A DNA stretch of 64,000 nucleotides from the NCBI GenBank assembly GCA_934486705.1, contig CAKSQS010000004.1, positions 24,628 through 88,627 of the forward strand, in the 5' to 3' direction. Source of the DNA: an uncultured Eubacteriales bacterium. Lineage in GTDB: Bacteria > Bacillota > Clostridia > Oscillospirales > Acutalibacteraceae. Position numbers and translations under genes: made by a program. Below the pieces are notes generated by a model that saw nothing but the letters and a program-made list of their open reading frames with translations, was not told the DNA's origin and ran no database searches. Positions 41,548-49,765 of the stretch are shown piece by piece (the stretch's first letter is position 1; every line of letters begins with the position of its first letter).

Positions 41548-42924
41548 TTAAACCATCTGCTCGGGGTGGAATACCTCGTCAAATTTTTCTTCGGTTAAAA
41601 AGCCCAATTCCACGCACGCCTGCTTTAAGGAAATATTATCCTTAAACGCCTTTTTGGCGGTTTTAGCCGCGTTTTCGTAGCCTATGTAGGGGTTAAGCGC
41701 GGTAACAAGCATAAGCGAATTGTGCAGATTGTGATACATTTTATCCTTATTTGCGGTAATTCCCACGGCGCACTTGTTGTTAAAGGAAACTATAGCTTCA
41801 GCTAACAAGCGGGCGGACTGTAAGAAATTATAAGCCGCAACAGGCATAAATACATTAAGCTCAAAATTGCCCTGCGACGCCGCAATACCCACAGCCACGT
41901 CGTTGCCCATTACCTGAACGGCAACCATTGTTACCGCCTCGCACTGGGTGGGGTTTACTTTGCCGGGCATTATTGAAGAGCCGGGCTCGTTTTCGGGAAT
42001 GTGTATTTCGCCAAGCCCATCGCGCGGGCCTGACGCTAACCAGCGAACGTCGTTCGCTATCTTCATCATATCGCAGGCGGTAGCCTTAATTGCGCCGTGT
42101 GCGAAAACAAATTCATCCTTTGAAGTAAGAGCGTGGAATTTATTTGCGGCGGTTACAAACGGCTTGCCCGTAAGCTCTGCCACCTTTGCGGCAACAAGTT
42201 CCGAAAAGCCTTTGGGGGCGTTAAGACCCGTACCAACGGCAGTGCCGCCGAGCGCTAACTCATAAAGCGGCTTTACTGCCATTTTAAGCAGTTCCGCATC
42301 GCGTTCAAGGCTTGCCCTCCAGCCCGAAATTTCCTGGCTGAACTTAATCGGCGTTGCGTCCTGCAAATGGGTTCTGCCCGATTTTACAATGCCCTCGTTT
42401 TCAGCCTCTAATTTTTTGAAAGTGCCGATCAGCAGCTCTATTGCGGGTAAAAGCTTATCCTCAATAGCTATAACCGCCGAAATATGCATAGCGGTCGGGA
42501 AGGTGTCGTTAGAGGACTGGCTCATATTTATATCGTCATTCGGGTGGCAAAGCTTTTCGCCCGCAATTTGGTTGGCGCGGTTTGCAATAACCTCGTTTGC
42601 GTTCATATTGGACTGCGTGCCCGAGCCCGTCTGCCAAACAACAAGCGGGAAATGGTCGTTAAGGCTGCCCGATATTACCTCGTCGCACGCGGCGGAAATA
42701 GCCTTTACCTTCTGCGCCGTCATTTTTTCGGGTTTCAGCTCTGCGTTTGCAAGCGCCGCCGCCTTTTTAAGTATGCCGAAGGCGTGGGTTATCTCGCGCG
42801 GCATGGTTTCAATGCCTACGCCTATCTCAAAGTTTTCGTGGCTTCTTTCGGTCTGCGCCGCCCACAGTCTGTCGGCGGGCACCTTCATTTCGCCCATAGA
42901 ATCGTGTTCTATACGGTATTCCAT
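41548..42924 (-). CDS. fumC: Class II fumarate hydratase
   Basis: 458 residues. Substrate motifs GSGTQSNMNANEV (near 99), SSNDTFPTAMHIS (near 138), GRTHLQDATPI (near 187) and the signature GSSIMPGKVNPTQ (near 316) are intact. It interconverts malate and fumarate in the cytosol without an Fe-S cluster. Located 14 bp after mdh and 20 bp before hdrB, it supplies fumarate to the reductase at the end of the same operon. Confidence 0.96.
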   Translation of the reverse strand: MEYRIEHDSMGEMKVPADRLWAAQTERSHENFEIGVGIETMPREITHAFGILKKAAALANAELKPEKMTAQKVKAISAACDEVISGSLNDHFPLVVWQTGSGTQSNMNANEVIANRANQIAGEKLCHPNDDINMSQSSNDTFPTAMHISAVIAIEDKLLPAIELLIGTFKKLEAENEGIVKSGRTHLQDATPIKFSQEISGWRASLERDAELLKMAVKPLYELALGGTAVGTGLNAPKGFSELVAAKVAELTGKPFVTAANKFHALTSKDEFVFAHGAIKATACDMMKIANDVRWLASGPRDGLGEIHIPENEPGSSIMPGKVNPTQCEAVTMVAVQVMGNDVAVGIAASQGNFELNVFMPVAAYNFLQSARLLAEAIVSFNNKCAVGITANKDKMYHNLHNSLMLVTALNPYIGYENAAKTAKKAFKDNISLKQACVELGFLTEEKFDEVFHPEQMV

Positions 42925-42938
42925 TTCTGTATTACCCC

Positions 42939-43883
42939 TTATATGTCAAGATTGCTTATAACGTCCTTTAATGTATCGGCGCTCTTGCGTAACAGCGTTA
43001 CCTCTTCATCCGTCATAGGAACGTTTACCTTGCCGCGTACACCGTCGTGACCTACCATATTAAGGGTGCTTAAGGCTACATCCTCAATGCCGTACTCGCC
43101 GTGCATCATGGTGGAAACGGTCATTGTGGTGTCGATTCCGCAAAGCAGGCACTTGCATATGTGACATACAGATACCGAAACGGCATAGAAGGTAGCGCCC
43201 TTTCTTGCAATAACGCGCGCGCCCGATTTTCTTACATACTGCTCAATCTCGCCGAAATCAAGCTCGGGGGTGTTAATGCCGGGGGTGGTTATAAGCTTTT
43301 TGCACTCTTTAATCGGAACATTCGAGATGTTTGCAACCGACCAAGGAATGAAAGAAGAATCGCCGTGCTCGCCGAAAACATAAGCGTGAACGTTGCTCTG
43401 GTTTATGTTGTAGTATTCCGAAAGTCTTGAACGCAGACGTGCGGTATCAAGAATAGTACCAGAGCCGATTATGCGGTTTTCGGGCAGACCCGACATCTTA
43501 TAGAAAGTATATGTAAGAATATCAACCGGGTTGCTTACTATAATATAGGTTGCGTCCGGCGCGTATTTGGTAATTTCGGGAATTATCTGCTTTGTTATGT
43601 TAACATTGGTCTGCGCAAGCTCAAGGCGTGACTGACCGGGCTTTCTTGCTATACCCGAGGTTACTATTACAATGTCGGAATTAACCGCGTCGCGGTAATC
43701 GCCCGCATAGATTGAGCAAGCGCCGCAAAAAGGAGTGCCCTGGCGGATGTCGAGCGCCTCGCCGAGAGCCTTTTCGTTATTGATATCTATCATAACGATT
43801 TCCGAGGCAAGCCCCATTACTGTAAGCGTATAAGCGATGGTGGAACCTACGCTTCCGGTCCCGATAATTGATACTTTGTTCAT
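42939..43883 (-). CDS. mdh: Malate dehydrogenase (LDH/MDH superfamily)
   Basis: 314 residues. NAD loop VSIIGTGSVGSTIAYTL, catalytic loop TSGIARKPGQSRLELAQTN, NPVDILTY, ILDTARLRSRLSEY and GEHGDSSF are visible. The residue before KPG in the active-site loop is Arg; lactate dehydrogenases have Gln here (Q102), and Arg selects oxaloacetate/malate. Gene context with fumC and fumarate reductase agrees. It is the first gene of the operon, behind GGAAGGT and a TATAAT promoter. Confidence 0.88.
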   Translation of the reverse strand: MNKVSIIGTGSVGSTIAYTLTVMGLASEIVMIDINNEKALGEALDIRQGTPFCGACSIYAGDYRDAVNSDIVIVTSGIARKPGQSRLELAQTNVNITKQIIPEITKYAPDATYIIVSNPVDILTYTFYKMSGLPENRIIGSGTILDTARLRSRLSEYYNINQSNVHAYVFGEHGDSSFIPWSVANISNVPIKECKKLITTPGINTPELDFGEIEQYVRKSGARVIARKGATFYAVSVSVCHICKCLLCGIDTTMTVSTMMHGEYGIEDVALSTLNMVGHDGVRGKVNVPMTDEEVTLLRKSADTLKDVISNLDI

Positions 43884-43915
43884 AATGCACCTTCCATTAT
43901 TACAATATTCTACTT

Positions 43916-43945
43916 ATTATAGCATATATCGAGCGGTTTTGTAAA
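43916..43945 (-). promoter_or_regulatory. Promoter of the mdh-fumC-hdr-flx-frd operon
   Basis: Minus-strand TTTACA (43945-43940) and TATAAT (43921-43916) are 18 bp apart, about 32 bp before the mdh ATG. Confidence 0.78.
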
Positions 43946-43953
43946 TATGCTAT
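43919..43953. promoter_or_regulatory. Inverted repeat spanning the mdh promoter
   Basis: ATAGCATAT (43919-43927) and ATATGCTAT (43945-43953) are a perfect 9-bp inverted repeat 17 bp apart that overlaps both -10 and -35 ends. It is a candidate site for a dimeric redox or metabolite regulator. It does not match the Rex consensus. Confidence 0.5.
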
Positions 43954-44001
43954 TTGCATAATTCTATTACAAATATGATATATTAAACAGTGTACAACGA
44001 A

Positions 44002-44035
44002 AACGCTCCCGAATGCTTGAGCATTCGGGAGCGTT
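44002..44035. terminator. Terminator of rpsT
   Basis: A 15-bp stem AACGCTCCCGAATGC / GCATTCGGGAGCGTT with a TTGA loop. On the minus strand it is followed by TTTTCGTT. Confidence 0.88.
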
Positions 44036-44061
44036 GAACTTTAAGACAAAAAAGTGTCCGA

Positions 44062-44325
44062 TTACGCCTTTACCTTATTATAGCGGGTAACTAAAGCAGA
44101 CTTCTTTCTTGCTGCGTTGTTCTTGTGAATGATACCCTTAACCGCAGCCTGATCTATCTTCTTAACAGCGGCAGTTACAACCTCAGCCATATCGGCAGAG
44201 CCGGCGTCTATTGCAGCGTCAGCCTTTTTAACGGCAGTTCTCAAAGCAGAGCGGTAAGCTTTATTGCGCTCATAATTAGCCTTGCTTACAAGCACGCGCT
44301 TTTTCGCAGATTTAATATTCGGCAT
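44062..44325 (-). CDS. rpsT: 30S ribosomal protein S20
   Basis: 87 residues, rich in Lys and Ala. MPNIKSAKKRVLVSKANYER and AVKGIIHKNNAARKKSALV are classic S20 segments. It binds 16S rRNA in the small subunit. Start MPNIKS has AGGAGGT 6 bp upstream; an 18-bp longer reading is not needed. It is monocistronic with its own terminator. Confidence 0.97.
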   Translation of the reverse strand: MPNIKSAKKRVLVSKANYERNKAYRSALRTAVKKADAAIDAGSADMAEVVTAAVKKIDQAAVKGIIHKNNAARKKSALVTRYNKVKA

Positions 44326-44505
44326 CGTGACACCTCCTATCACAATTTCTCACAGTACAAATTATAATATCACACATCAAGCGAAAATGCAACAGTTTTT
44401 TTAAGTTTATTTAATTTCTTTTTTCGGCGCGGCTTTTATTTACAATTTCTTAATAAATCTCTTAAATATTTCAATTATATTTGAGAGTGTAAGGGAGGAA
44501 AGGCT

Positions 44506-45183
44506 ATGGAAAACAAAAAAATTCTTGTTGCCGATGATGAGGAACGCATAGTAAAGTTAGTATCTGACTTTTTAAAGATGAACGGCTACGAGGTGTTAGC
44601 GGCGGCTGACGGAGCGGCGGCTCTTGAAATTTTCAATAACAATACAGATATAGCGCTTGCGATAATCGATATTATGATGCCCGAACTTGACGGCTGGGCG
44701 CTTACAAAGGAAATACGCAAAACAAGCGATATTCCGATAATTATGCTCTCCGCCCGCGCAGAGGAATTTGATTTGCTCACCGGCTTTGATTCGGGAATAG
44801 ACGAATACGTTACAAAGCCCTTTTCCCCTGCGGTTTTGGTAAAAAGGGTAAACGCGCTTATAAAGCGCAGCGACGGCAATGTGCTTGCAGAGGACGAGGT
44901 TAAAAAAGGGCTGTTTATAGATTCGGGCGCGTTTGTGGCGTATATTGACGGAAAAGCGCTGGAGCTTACCCTTAAAGAGTTCGAGCTGCTTTCGTATCTT
45001 TACGAAAACTCAGGCAGAGTGCTGACTCGTGACCAGCTTTTAAACGCAATATGGGGGTACGATTATTTGGGCGACTCCCGCACGGTGGACTCGCACATAG
45101 CCAGACTTCGCACAAAGCTCGGCGATTACGGTGCTTCGCACCTTAAAACCATTTACGGAATGGGGTACAAGCTTGAAGCTTAA
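44506..45183 (+). CDS. OmpR-family response regulator
   Basis: 225 residues. The receiver has ADDEERI (acidic pair), the phospho-acceptor Asp in LAIIDIMMPELDGW (near 53), MLSARAEEFD and TKPFSP. The DNA-binding winged helix (about 125-222) ends TIYGMGYKLEA. GGGAGG precedes the ATG. Two TCTTAA motifs 12 bp apart upstream (44448 and 44460) are possible autoregulatory sites. Its kinase gene overlaps its end. Confidence 0.95.
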   Translation: MENKKILVADDEERIVKLVSDFLKMNGYEVLAAADGAAALEIFNNNTDIALAIIDIMMPELDGWALTKEIRKTSDIPIIMLSARAEEFDLLTGFDSGIDEYVTKPFSPAVLVKRVNALIKRSDGNVLAEDEVKKGLFIDSGAFVAYIDGKALELTLKEFELLSYLYENSGRVLTRDQLLNAIWGYDYLGDSRTVDSHIARLRTKLGDYGASHLKTIYGMGYKLEA

Positions 45184-46642
45184 CAGACTTAAAAAAAAGC
45201 TTTGGTTTAATATATTCATAAGAATAGCGGTTATTTTCGTCGCGTTTGTTCTTGTGCTTTCGCTTTCAAACGTAACGCTTTTGGTAAGCTTTTTCAGCGC
45301 AAAGGAAAAAAAGGCGCTTAAAGAGCAGCTGTCTTTAGTGGAGACCCTCGATTTCAACGACACCTCGGCGGTTATAACGGCGCTTTCGGAAATAAACGAG
45401 AAATATAATTTCGACGTTGAAGTATACAATTCCTCGGGGCGCATACTTTACACCACCCACGGCGGGCAGATGATGGATTATTTCTCGCTTAAAAGCGATA
45501 AATTCATTATGACCCACGAGGAAATGTCGCCCATAAAAAGCGAGACCTACAGCGACGGCACGGTTTTTGAAACCGCCGTGCGCCGTTTTGATAAAAACGA
45601 ATATCTTCTTTGCCGCAAGCAAATTGCGAATAATTTATTTGCTGAAGTAAGAATACAAAAAAAGCTTATTTCAAATTCCGCGTCAATTGCCAATCAATTT
45701 ATGATCTTCGTATCGGTCATATGCTTTTTGCTCTCTATAATATGGGTGTTGATCTTCGCGCGGCAGTTCTCCCGCCCGATTGCCGAAATGAATGAGATAA
45801 CCGAGGATATGGCAAAGCTCAACTTCGACCGCAAGCTTAAAATAGATCGTCAGGACGAAATAGGTCAGCTTGCAAACTCTGTAAACGCGCTTTCGGAATC
45901 GCTTAATACCGCGCTTACGGAGCTTACCGAGACAAACGCAAAGCTGCGCGACGATATTGAGGAAGAACGGCGGCTTGACGCTATGCGGCGCGGATTTGTA
46001 GCCAATGTTTCCCACGAGCTTAAAACGCCGATAGCCATTATAAGCGGCTACGCCGAGGGGCTTAAATTAAACATAAACGAGGAATCAAAAGAGGAATACT
46101 GCAATACTATAATTGACGAAAGCCGCCGTATGAACCGATTGGTTTTAAGCATTTTGGAGCTTTCGCGCTATGAATCGGGGCAGATACCGATAAACCGCAG
46201 CAATTTTGATATATCGCAAATGACCGAGGATATGCTCCGCCGCATATTCGCAAACAAAAACATCACCGCCGAAAACCGCCTGCCGCAGGGGCTTAACATA
46301 AACGCCGACCCCATGCAGACAGAGCAGGTATTAAAGGCGTACCTTGAAAACGCCGCGTCGCACACGCCCGAAGGCGGCAGCGTTACGGTAACTGCGGTTG
46401 AGTGCGACGGCGTTATACGTATTTCGGTTACAAACACCGGCAGCCATATATCCGAAGAGCTTATGCCGCAAATCTGGCAAAGCTTTTTCAGGGGGGATAC
46501 CTCTCACAAACGCGAAAGCAGCCGTTTCGGGCTGGGGCTTTCAATAGTTTCGGCTATAATGAAGTTGCATTCCCACCGCTGCGGCGTCTACAATACGGAA
46601 AACGGCGTTTGCTTTTGGTTCGAGGCAGATCCCGCAAAATAA
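45173..46642 (+). CDS. Sensor histidine kinase
   Basis: 489 residues from the TTG start (KLNRLKKKLWFN), which overlaps the response regulator stop by 11 bp; an in-frame GTG 42 bp earlier is less likely. Two transmembrane helices (about 12-40 and 175-197) enclose an extracytoplasmic sensor of about 135 residues. HAMP, the HisKA box NVSHELKTPIAIISGYAEGL and an ATPase domain with YLENAASHTPEGG and FGLGLSIVSAIMKLH follow. It phosphorylates the regulator encoded upstream. The signal is unknown. Confidence 0.93.
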   Translation: MKLNRLKKKLWFNIFIRIAVIFVAFVLVLSLSNVTLLVSFFSAKEKKALKEQLSLVETLDFNDTSAVITALSEINEKYNFDVEVYNSSGRILYTTHGGQMMDYFSLKSDKFIMTHEEMSPIKSETYSDGTVFETAVRRFDKNEYLLCRKQIANNLFAEVRIQKKLISNSASIANQFMIFVSVICFLLSIIWVLIFARQFSRPIAEMNEITEDMAKLNFDRKLKIDRQDEIGQLANSVNALSESLNTALTELTETNAKLRDDIEEERRLDAMRRGFVANVSHELKTPIAIISGYAEGLKLNINEESKEEYCNTIIDESRRMNRLVLSILELSRYESGQIPINRSNFDISQMTEDMLRRIFANKNITAENRLPQGLNINADPMQTEQVLKAYLENAASHTPEGGSVTVTAVECDGVIRISVTNTGSHISEELMPQIWQSFFRGDTSHKRESSRFGLGLSIVSAIMKLHSHRCGVYNTENGVCFWFEADPAK

Positions 46643-46646
46643 AATC

Positions 46647-46675
46647 TTGAAAAACGCAGCGTTTAAGGGTATAAT
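46647..46675 (+). promoter_or_regulatory. Promoter of the DUF4364 gene
   Basis: TTGAAA (46647-46652) and TATAAT (46670-46675) with a 17-bp spacer begin 5 bp after the kinase stop. Confidence 0.82.
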
Positions 46676-46702
46676 ACTATGTGAATTAAGGAGGCGATAC
46701 CC

Positions 46703-47254
46703 TTGGAGAATGACGCTCTGGGCGCGGGAGTTTCCCGCATAGGCGGGCTTTTCAGCACAGCCGATATAAGAATACTTATCTGCTATATAATTTCCTCAAT
46801 AAACGAGCCCGTACCGGGCAGACTGTTAGCGGACGTTCTGCATTACGAGGGTATAGCCAATTGCTTTGAGGTAAACGACTCAATAGCCGCGCTTACAAAA
46901 AGCGGGCATTTGGCTCTTGTGAATGAAAGGGAAGACACATACACCGCCACGCCGAGCGGGCGCGATATTGCCGAAACGCTCAAAACCTCTATTCCTTTCA
47001 GCGTTAAGGACAGGGCGTATGCCGCGGCGCTTAAAATGGTATCACGCTTTAAAAACGCAAAGGAAAATAACATTGAAATTACAAAGGAAGACGGAAAAAC
47101 CTTTATTACCTGCTCGGCAATAGATAACGGCAAGCCCTTTATGAGCGTAAAGCTGCTTGTGGGGGATGAGGAGCAGGCGCTGTATATTAAAAACCGTTTT
47201 TTAAACGATAGCAGCATATACTCCGAAATAATAGAGCTTTTAACAAAAGAATAG
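46703..47254 (+). CDS. DUF4364 family protein
   Basis: 183 residues starting with TTG 8 bp after GGAGG. STADIRILICYIISSINEPV begins a winged-helix-like N-terminal half (about 18-95), followed by a mixed alpha/beta half. DUF4364 is widespread in clostridia, and its likely role is transcription regulation, but no target is known. It has its own promoter and terminator. Confidence 0.88.
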   Translation: MENDALGAGVSRIGGLFSTADIRILICYIISSINEPVPGRLLADVLHYEGIANCFEVNDSIAALTKSGHLALVNEREDTYTATPSGRDIAETLKTSIPFSVKDRAYAAALKMVSRFKNAKENNIEITKEDGKTFITCSAIDNGKPFMSVKLLVGDEEQALYIKNRFLNDSSIYSEIIELLTKE

Positions 47255-47284
47255 CCCGTTTATCTATCCGCTTTAAATATGCAA

Positions 47285-47326
47285 AAAAAAGCTGTCGCAT
47301 TCTTTTCTTAATGCGACAGCTTTTTT
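47285..47326. terminator. Bidirectional terminator
   Basis: AAAAAAGCTGTCGCATT pairs with AATGCGACAGCTTTTTT around an 8-base loop. It serves the DUF4364 gene and the convergent surface protein gene. Confidence 0.92.
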
Positions 47327-47332
47327 ATTATT

Positions 47333-48676
47333 TTAATGCTTTGCCTTATAATATTTCTTACCCGAAATAAGCATTACCCCCGCCGAGATAAGCACTAAAA
47401 GTCCTGCGGTAAGAGCGCGGCTGCCGTCTCCTGTTTTCGGGGTGAGCACCGTTTTTTCAGCCAATACATATGTGCTGAAATGCGTAAGCTTTGCGGTGAG
47501 CGTGCGATTTTTTTCGTCCTTTACCGTGCTTATGCGCTCGGCTTTGCCGCTGTCCGATATATAAAACAGCTCCGTGCTTTTAATATTATATTTTTCGGGT
47601 ACTGAAAAAATAACCGTAACCTCGCCGTCGGGCTGTGTTTTTTTGCCTGACAAAAGCGCGTTTATATCAAAGCAAAGCGGGTTTTCAGCCTGACCCGAAA
47701 TTGCTTTTTTAATTTTGTCATCCGCCTTAAGCTCGGTAATTACTATTTCGGTATTGTTCGGGAATACATTTTCCGCCGCCTTTACGGTAACGCCGCTTTT
47801 GCTGACGTTCAGCGCTTTGGTCTTATTCACGGGTTTATTTATCCACTCCACGGTTGAGTCGTCGGCAACATTTAACTCCTTGCCTGATGTATCGTTTGCC
47901 TTAAGCACAGTTCCGTCAAGCTTTAAATTCACCTTTTCGGCGCTTTCTTTTTCACCGGATATGCCTATATACGCATTAGCCGAATGAATTGCGTCAAAGC
48001 CGGAAATTTCAGCCTTGCCTATTTCTATAATTCCGTTTTCCATTCCGCCTATAATGCTTATGCCGTCAATTTTTCCGCCGTTTATTAAAACGCCGTCGGC
48101 AATTTTCATTTTTTCAATATTAACCGGCATATCATAGTCGTACGTATCGGCTCCGAATAACGTAATTGCGCCGTAGTAAATACCGTACGTATCATCAAAG
48201 CGTTCGGGTGTCGTACTGTCATCACAGTAAAAATTGCCGCCGCTTATTTCAATGTTTTTTACGGTGCAGGTGTTGAAAAAAATAGGTCCGTAAAAATTAC
48301 CGCCCTCAATAACCACACTTGAAACCTCTATGTCAACTGTATAAAGCCTGCCTGTGCCTACGCTGTCTTTTACTGTAAGCTTACCGTTACCGGCAATAAA
48401 AGTATTGCCGAACACAACTCTTTGACCGTTAAGGTCAAATACAATATCCTCGCCGTCAGCTACATATATATCGTAATCTATATTTGTTTCCCCGGTGAAT
48501 TTTACAGTATTTTCACCCTCTGAAACTGCGCTGTCGCCGATATGCTCCGCCAAACTTGCGGCAGTAACCTCAAATAACTGGCTTTCGGCAGCCGACGCCG
48601 AAAAGGCAAAAGAAGCGCACAGAATTACCGCCGCCAAAAGCGCCGATAACATTCTTAAAGTTTTTTTAGCATTCAT
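47333..48676 (-). CDS. Cell-surface protein with sortase-type C-terminal signal
   Basis: 447 residues. A signal peptide (about 1-29, ending FSASAA) is followed by a beta-helix-like region with repeated N-G-G/E-G-G-N-F-Y turns (about 90-230). A beta-rich domain (about 260-405) follows. The C-terminus has LTPKTGDGS, a hydrophobic helix and KKYYKAKH, a P-K-T-G-type sorting signal (a variant of LPXTG). It is probably covalently attached to the wall. Start MNAKKTLR has GGAGGT 7 bp upstream. It is divergent from an XRE regulator. Confidence 0.82.
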   Translation of the reverse strand: MNAKKTLRMLSALLAAVILCASFAFSASAAESQLFEVTAASLAEHIGDSAVSEGENTVKFTGETNIDYDIYVADGEDIVFDLNGQRVVFGNTFIAGNGKLTVKDSVGTGRLYTVDIEVSSVVIEGGNFYGPIFFNTCTVKNIEISGGNFYCDDSTTPERFDDTYGIYYGAITLFGADTYDYDMPVNIEKMKIADGVLINGGKIDGISIIGGMENGIIEIGKAEISGFDAIHSANAYIGISGEKESAEKVNLKLDGTVLKANDTSGKELNVADDSTVEWINKPVNKTKALNVSKSGVTVKAAENVFPNNTEIVITELKADDKIKKAISGQAENPLCFDINALLSGKKTQPDGEVTVIFSVPEKYNIKSTELFYISDSGKAERISTVKDEKNRTLTAKLTHFSTYVLAEKTVLTPKTGDGSRALTAGLLVLISAGVMLISGKKYYKAKH

Positions 48677-48712
48677 AATTATACCTCCGAATATAATATT
48701 CATTTTTAGAAT

Positions 48713-48741
48713 ATTATATATGAATAAATTATATTTATCAA
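48713..48741 (-). promoter_or_regulatory. Promoter of the surface protein gene
   Basis: Minus-strand TTGATA (48741-48736) and TATAAT (48718-48713) are 17 bp apart. The spacer contains one copy of the direct repeat TGAATAAATTAT. Confidence 0.78.
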
Positions 48742-48772
48742 TACTAAAATATGAAATAATTGAATAAATTAT
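48721..48772. promoter_or_regulatory. Direct repeats, candidate XRE binding sites
   Basis: TGAATAAATTAT occurs at 48721-48732 (inside the surface-protein promoter) and 48761-48772 (just before the XRE gene RBS), 40 bp apart. The position suggests control of both genes by the XRE protein. The whole gap is very AT-rich, so chance similarity is possible. Confidence 0.45.
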
Positions 48773-48788
48773 TTACGGAAGTGGTATT

Positions 48789-49007
48789 ATGAAAAATATA
48801 AAGCTTATCAGAGTTATAAAAGACTATACACAGCTTAAGGTTCAAATGGAAACCGGAATAAGCCAAAGCGCGCTTTCGAAATACGAGTGCGGCGAATGCC
48901 TGCCGACCTCGGAAAATCTTTTGATACTTGCCGATTATTACAATACCAGCATTGATTTTTTAATGGACAGAACCGATCAGCAAAAGCCGTATCCCCCGAA
49001 AAAGTAA
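48789..49007 (+). CDS. XRE family regulator, single HTH domain
   Basis: 72 residues. QLKVQMETGISQSALSKYEC is the helix-turn-helix and ILADYYNTSIDFLMDRTD the typical following helices. GGAAGTGG precedes the ATG. Divergent from the surface protein gene at 48676, which it probably represses. Confidence 0.88.
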   Translation: MKNIKLIRVIKDYTQLKVQMETGISQSALSKYECGECLPTSENLLILADYYNTSIDFLMDRTDQQKPYPPKK

Positions 49008-49074
49008 AGCTTGAGAATAACGGATAAACCGCGCATTTCCGCAAATACTAAAAGGCGGAGAGTGAGCGGAATAT

Positions 49075-49509
49075 ATGGTAATTCTCTTTGCGGATAAAAA
49101 AACAAATGCCGAAAAGGAAATTTCCGATATCCTGCACCGCTGCGGTGCGGGAGCAGCCGACGGCATTACCTTTATAACCGATTACGGAAAAGCCGAAAGC
49201 GGCATTAAATTACCGAGCGGCACGGTAGGAATATGCGAAGATTCCGACCGCGCCGCGCTTAAAATACTTATGGAAAGCGGCGTGCCCGTTATAACCTGTG
49301 GAATGAACCCCAAAAGCACCGTTACGCTTTCAAGCCTTACATCTTCCTCTGCTTTGGTTTCGCTGCAGCGCACCGTTACCGATATTTTCGGCAACGATAC
49401 CGAGCCCTGCGAGCTTGGAATAAAATTAAACCGCGGCCGCAGTCCCTTTGCGGTAACTGCCTCTGCCGCGGTTCTTTTGCTTGCGGGAATTACTCCCGCC
49501 GAATTTTAA
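49075..49509 (+). CDS. Hypothetical protein
   Basis: 144 residues, alpha/beta in appearance, with no signal peptide: MVILFADKKTNAEKEISDIL starts a Rossmann-like strand-helix, and GTVGICEDSDRAAL and GVPVITCGMNPKSTVTLSSL follow. The last phrase resembles the C-terminal domains of Mur-like ligases only faintly. It uses the normal codon style of the window. The stop lies 3 bp before the convergent small gene. No function can be assigned. Confidence 0.6.
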   Translation: MVILFADKKTNAEKEISDILHRCGAGAADGITFITDYGKAESGIKLPSGTVGICEDSDRAALKILMESGVPVITCGMNPKSTVTLSSLTSSSALVSLQRTVTDIFGNDTEPCELGIKLNRGRSPFAVTASAAVLLLAGITPAEF

Positions 49510-49511
49510 AA

Positions 49512-49763
49512 TTATTTGCCGAACTGTGCTTTTATTTTATCGTTTATGCGCGCGTCCATTCCGTTTGGCAGCAGCGCCATATCGCTTTCCTTTACGGAAA
49601 TTTCGGCAATATCGGGGTTTTCGCCGTACCCCGGAAAGTAAACGTCCCATTCTCCGTTGATGCTTTCTTCTAACCAAATAACGCCTTGCATACCCTTATG
49701 TACGCCTTCCTTGGCGTACTTTTCTTTTTCAACGATTATTTCCACGCAATCAAGATATTTCAT
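49512..49763 (-). CDS. Probable immunity protein (DUF4926-like)
   Basis: 83 residues. KYLDCVEIIVEKEKYAKEGV, HKGMQGVIW and WDVYFPGYG suggest a small SH3-like barrel of the DUF4926 type, seen as immunity proteins beside polymorphic toxins. It lies 3 bp after a toxin-like gene with its own GGAGGT site. The family call is from memory of the motif pattern. Confidence 0.6.
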   Translation of the reverse strand: MKYLDCVEIIVEKEKYAKEGVHKGMQGVIWLEESINGEWDVYFPGYGENPDIAEISVKESDMALLPNGMDARINDKIKAQFGK

Positions 49764-49765
49764 TA

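Noticed and set aside
42939..43883. L-lactate dehydrogenase as the call for this gene
   Set aside because: The active-site loop has Arg where LDH has Gln, and the operon context is malate/fumarate.
43916..43953. Rex redox-repressor site before mdh
   Set aside because: The inverted repeat does not match TTGTGA-N6-TCACAA or its clostridial variant.
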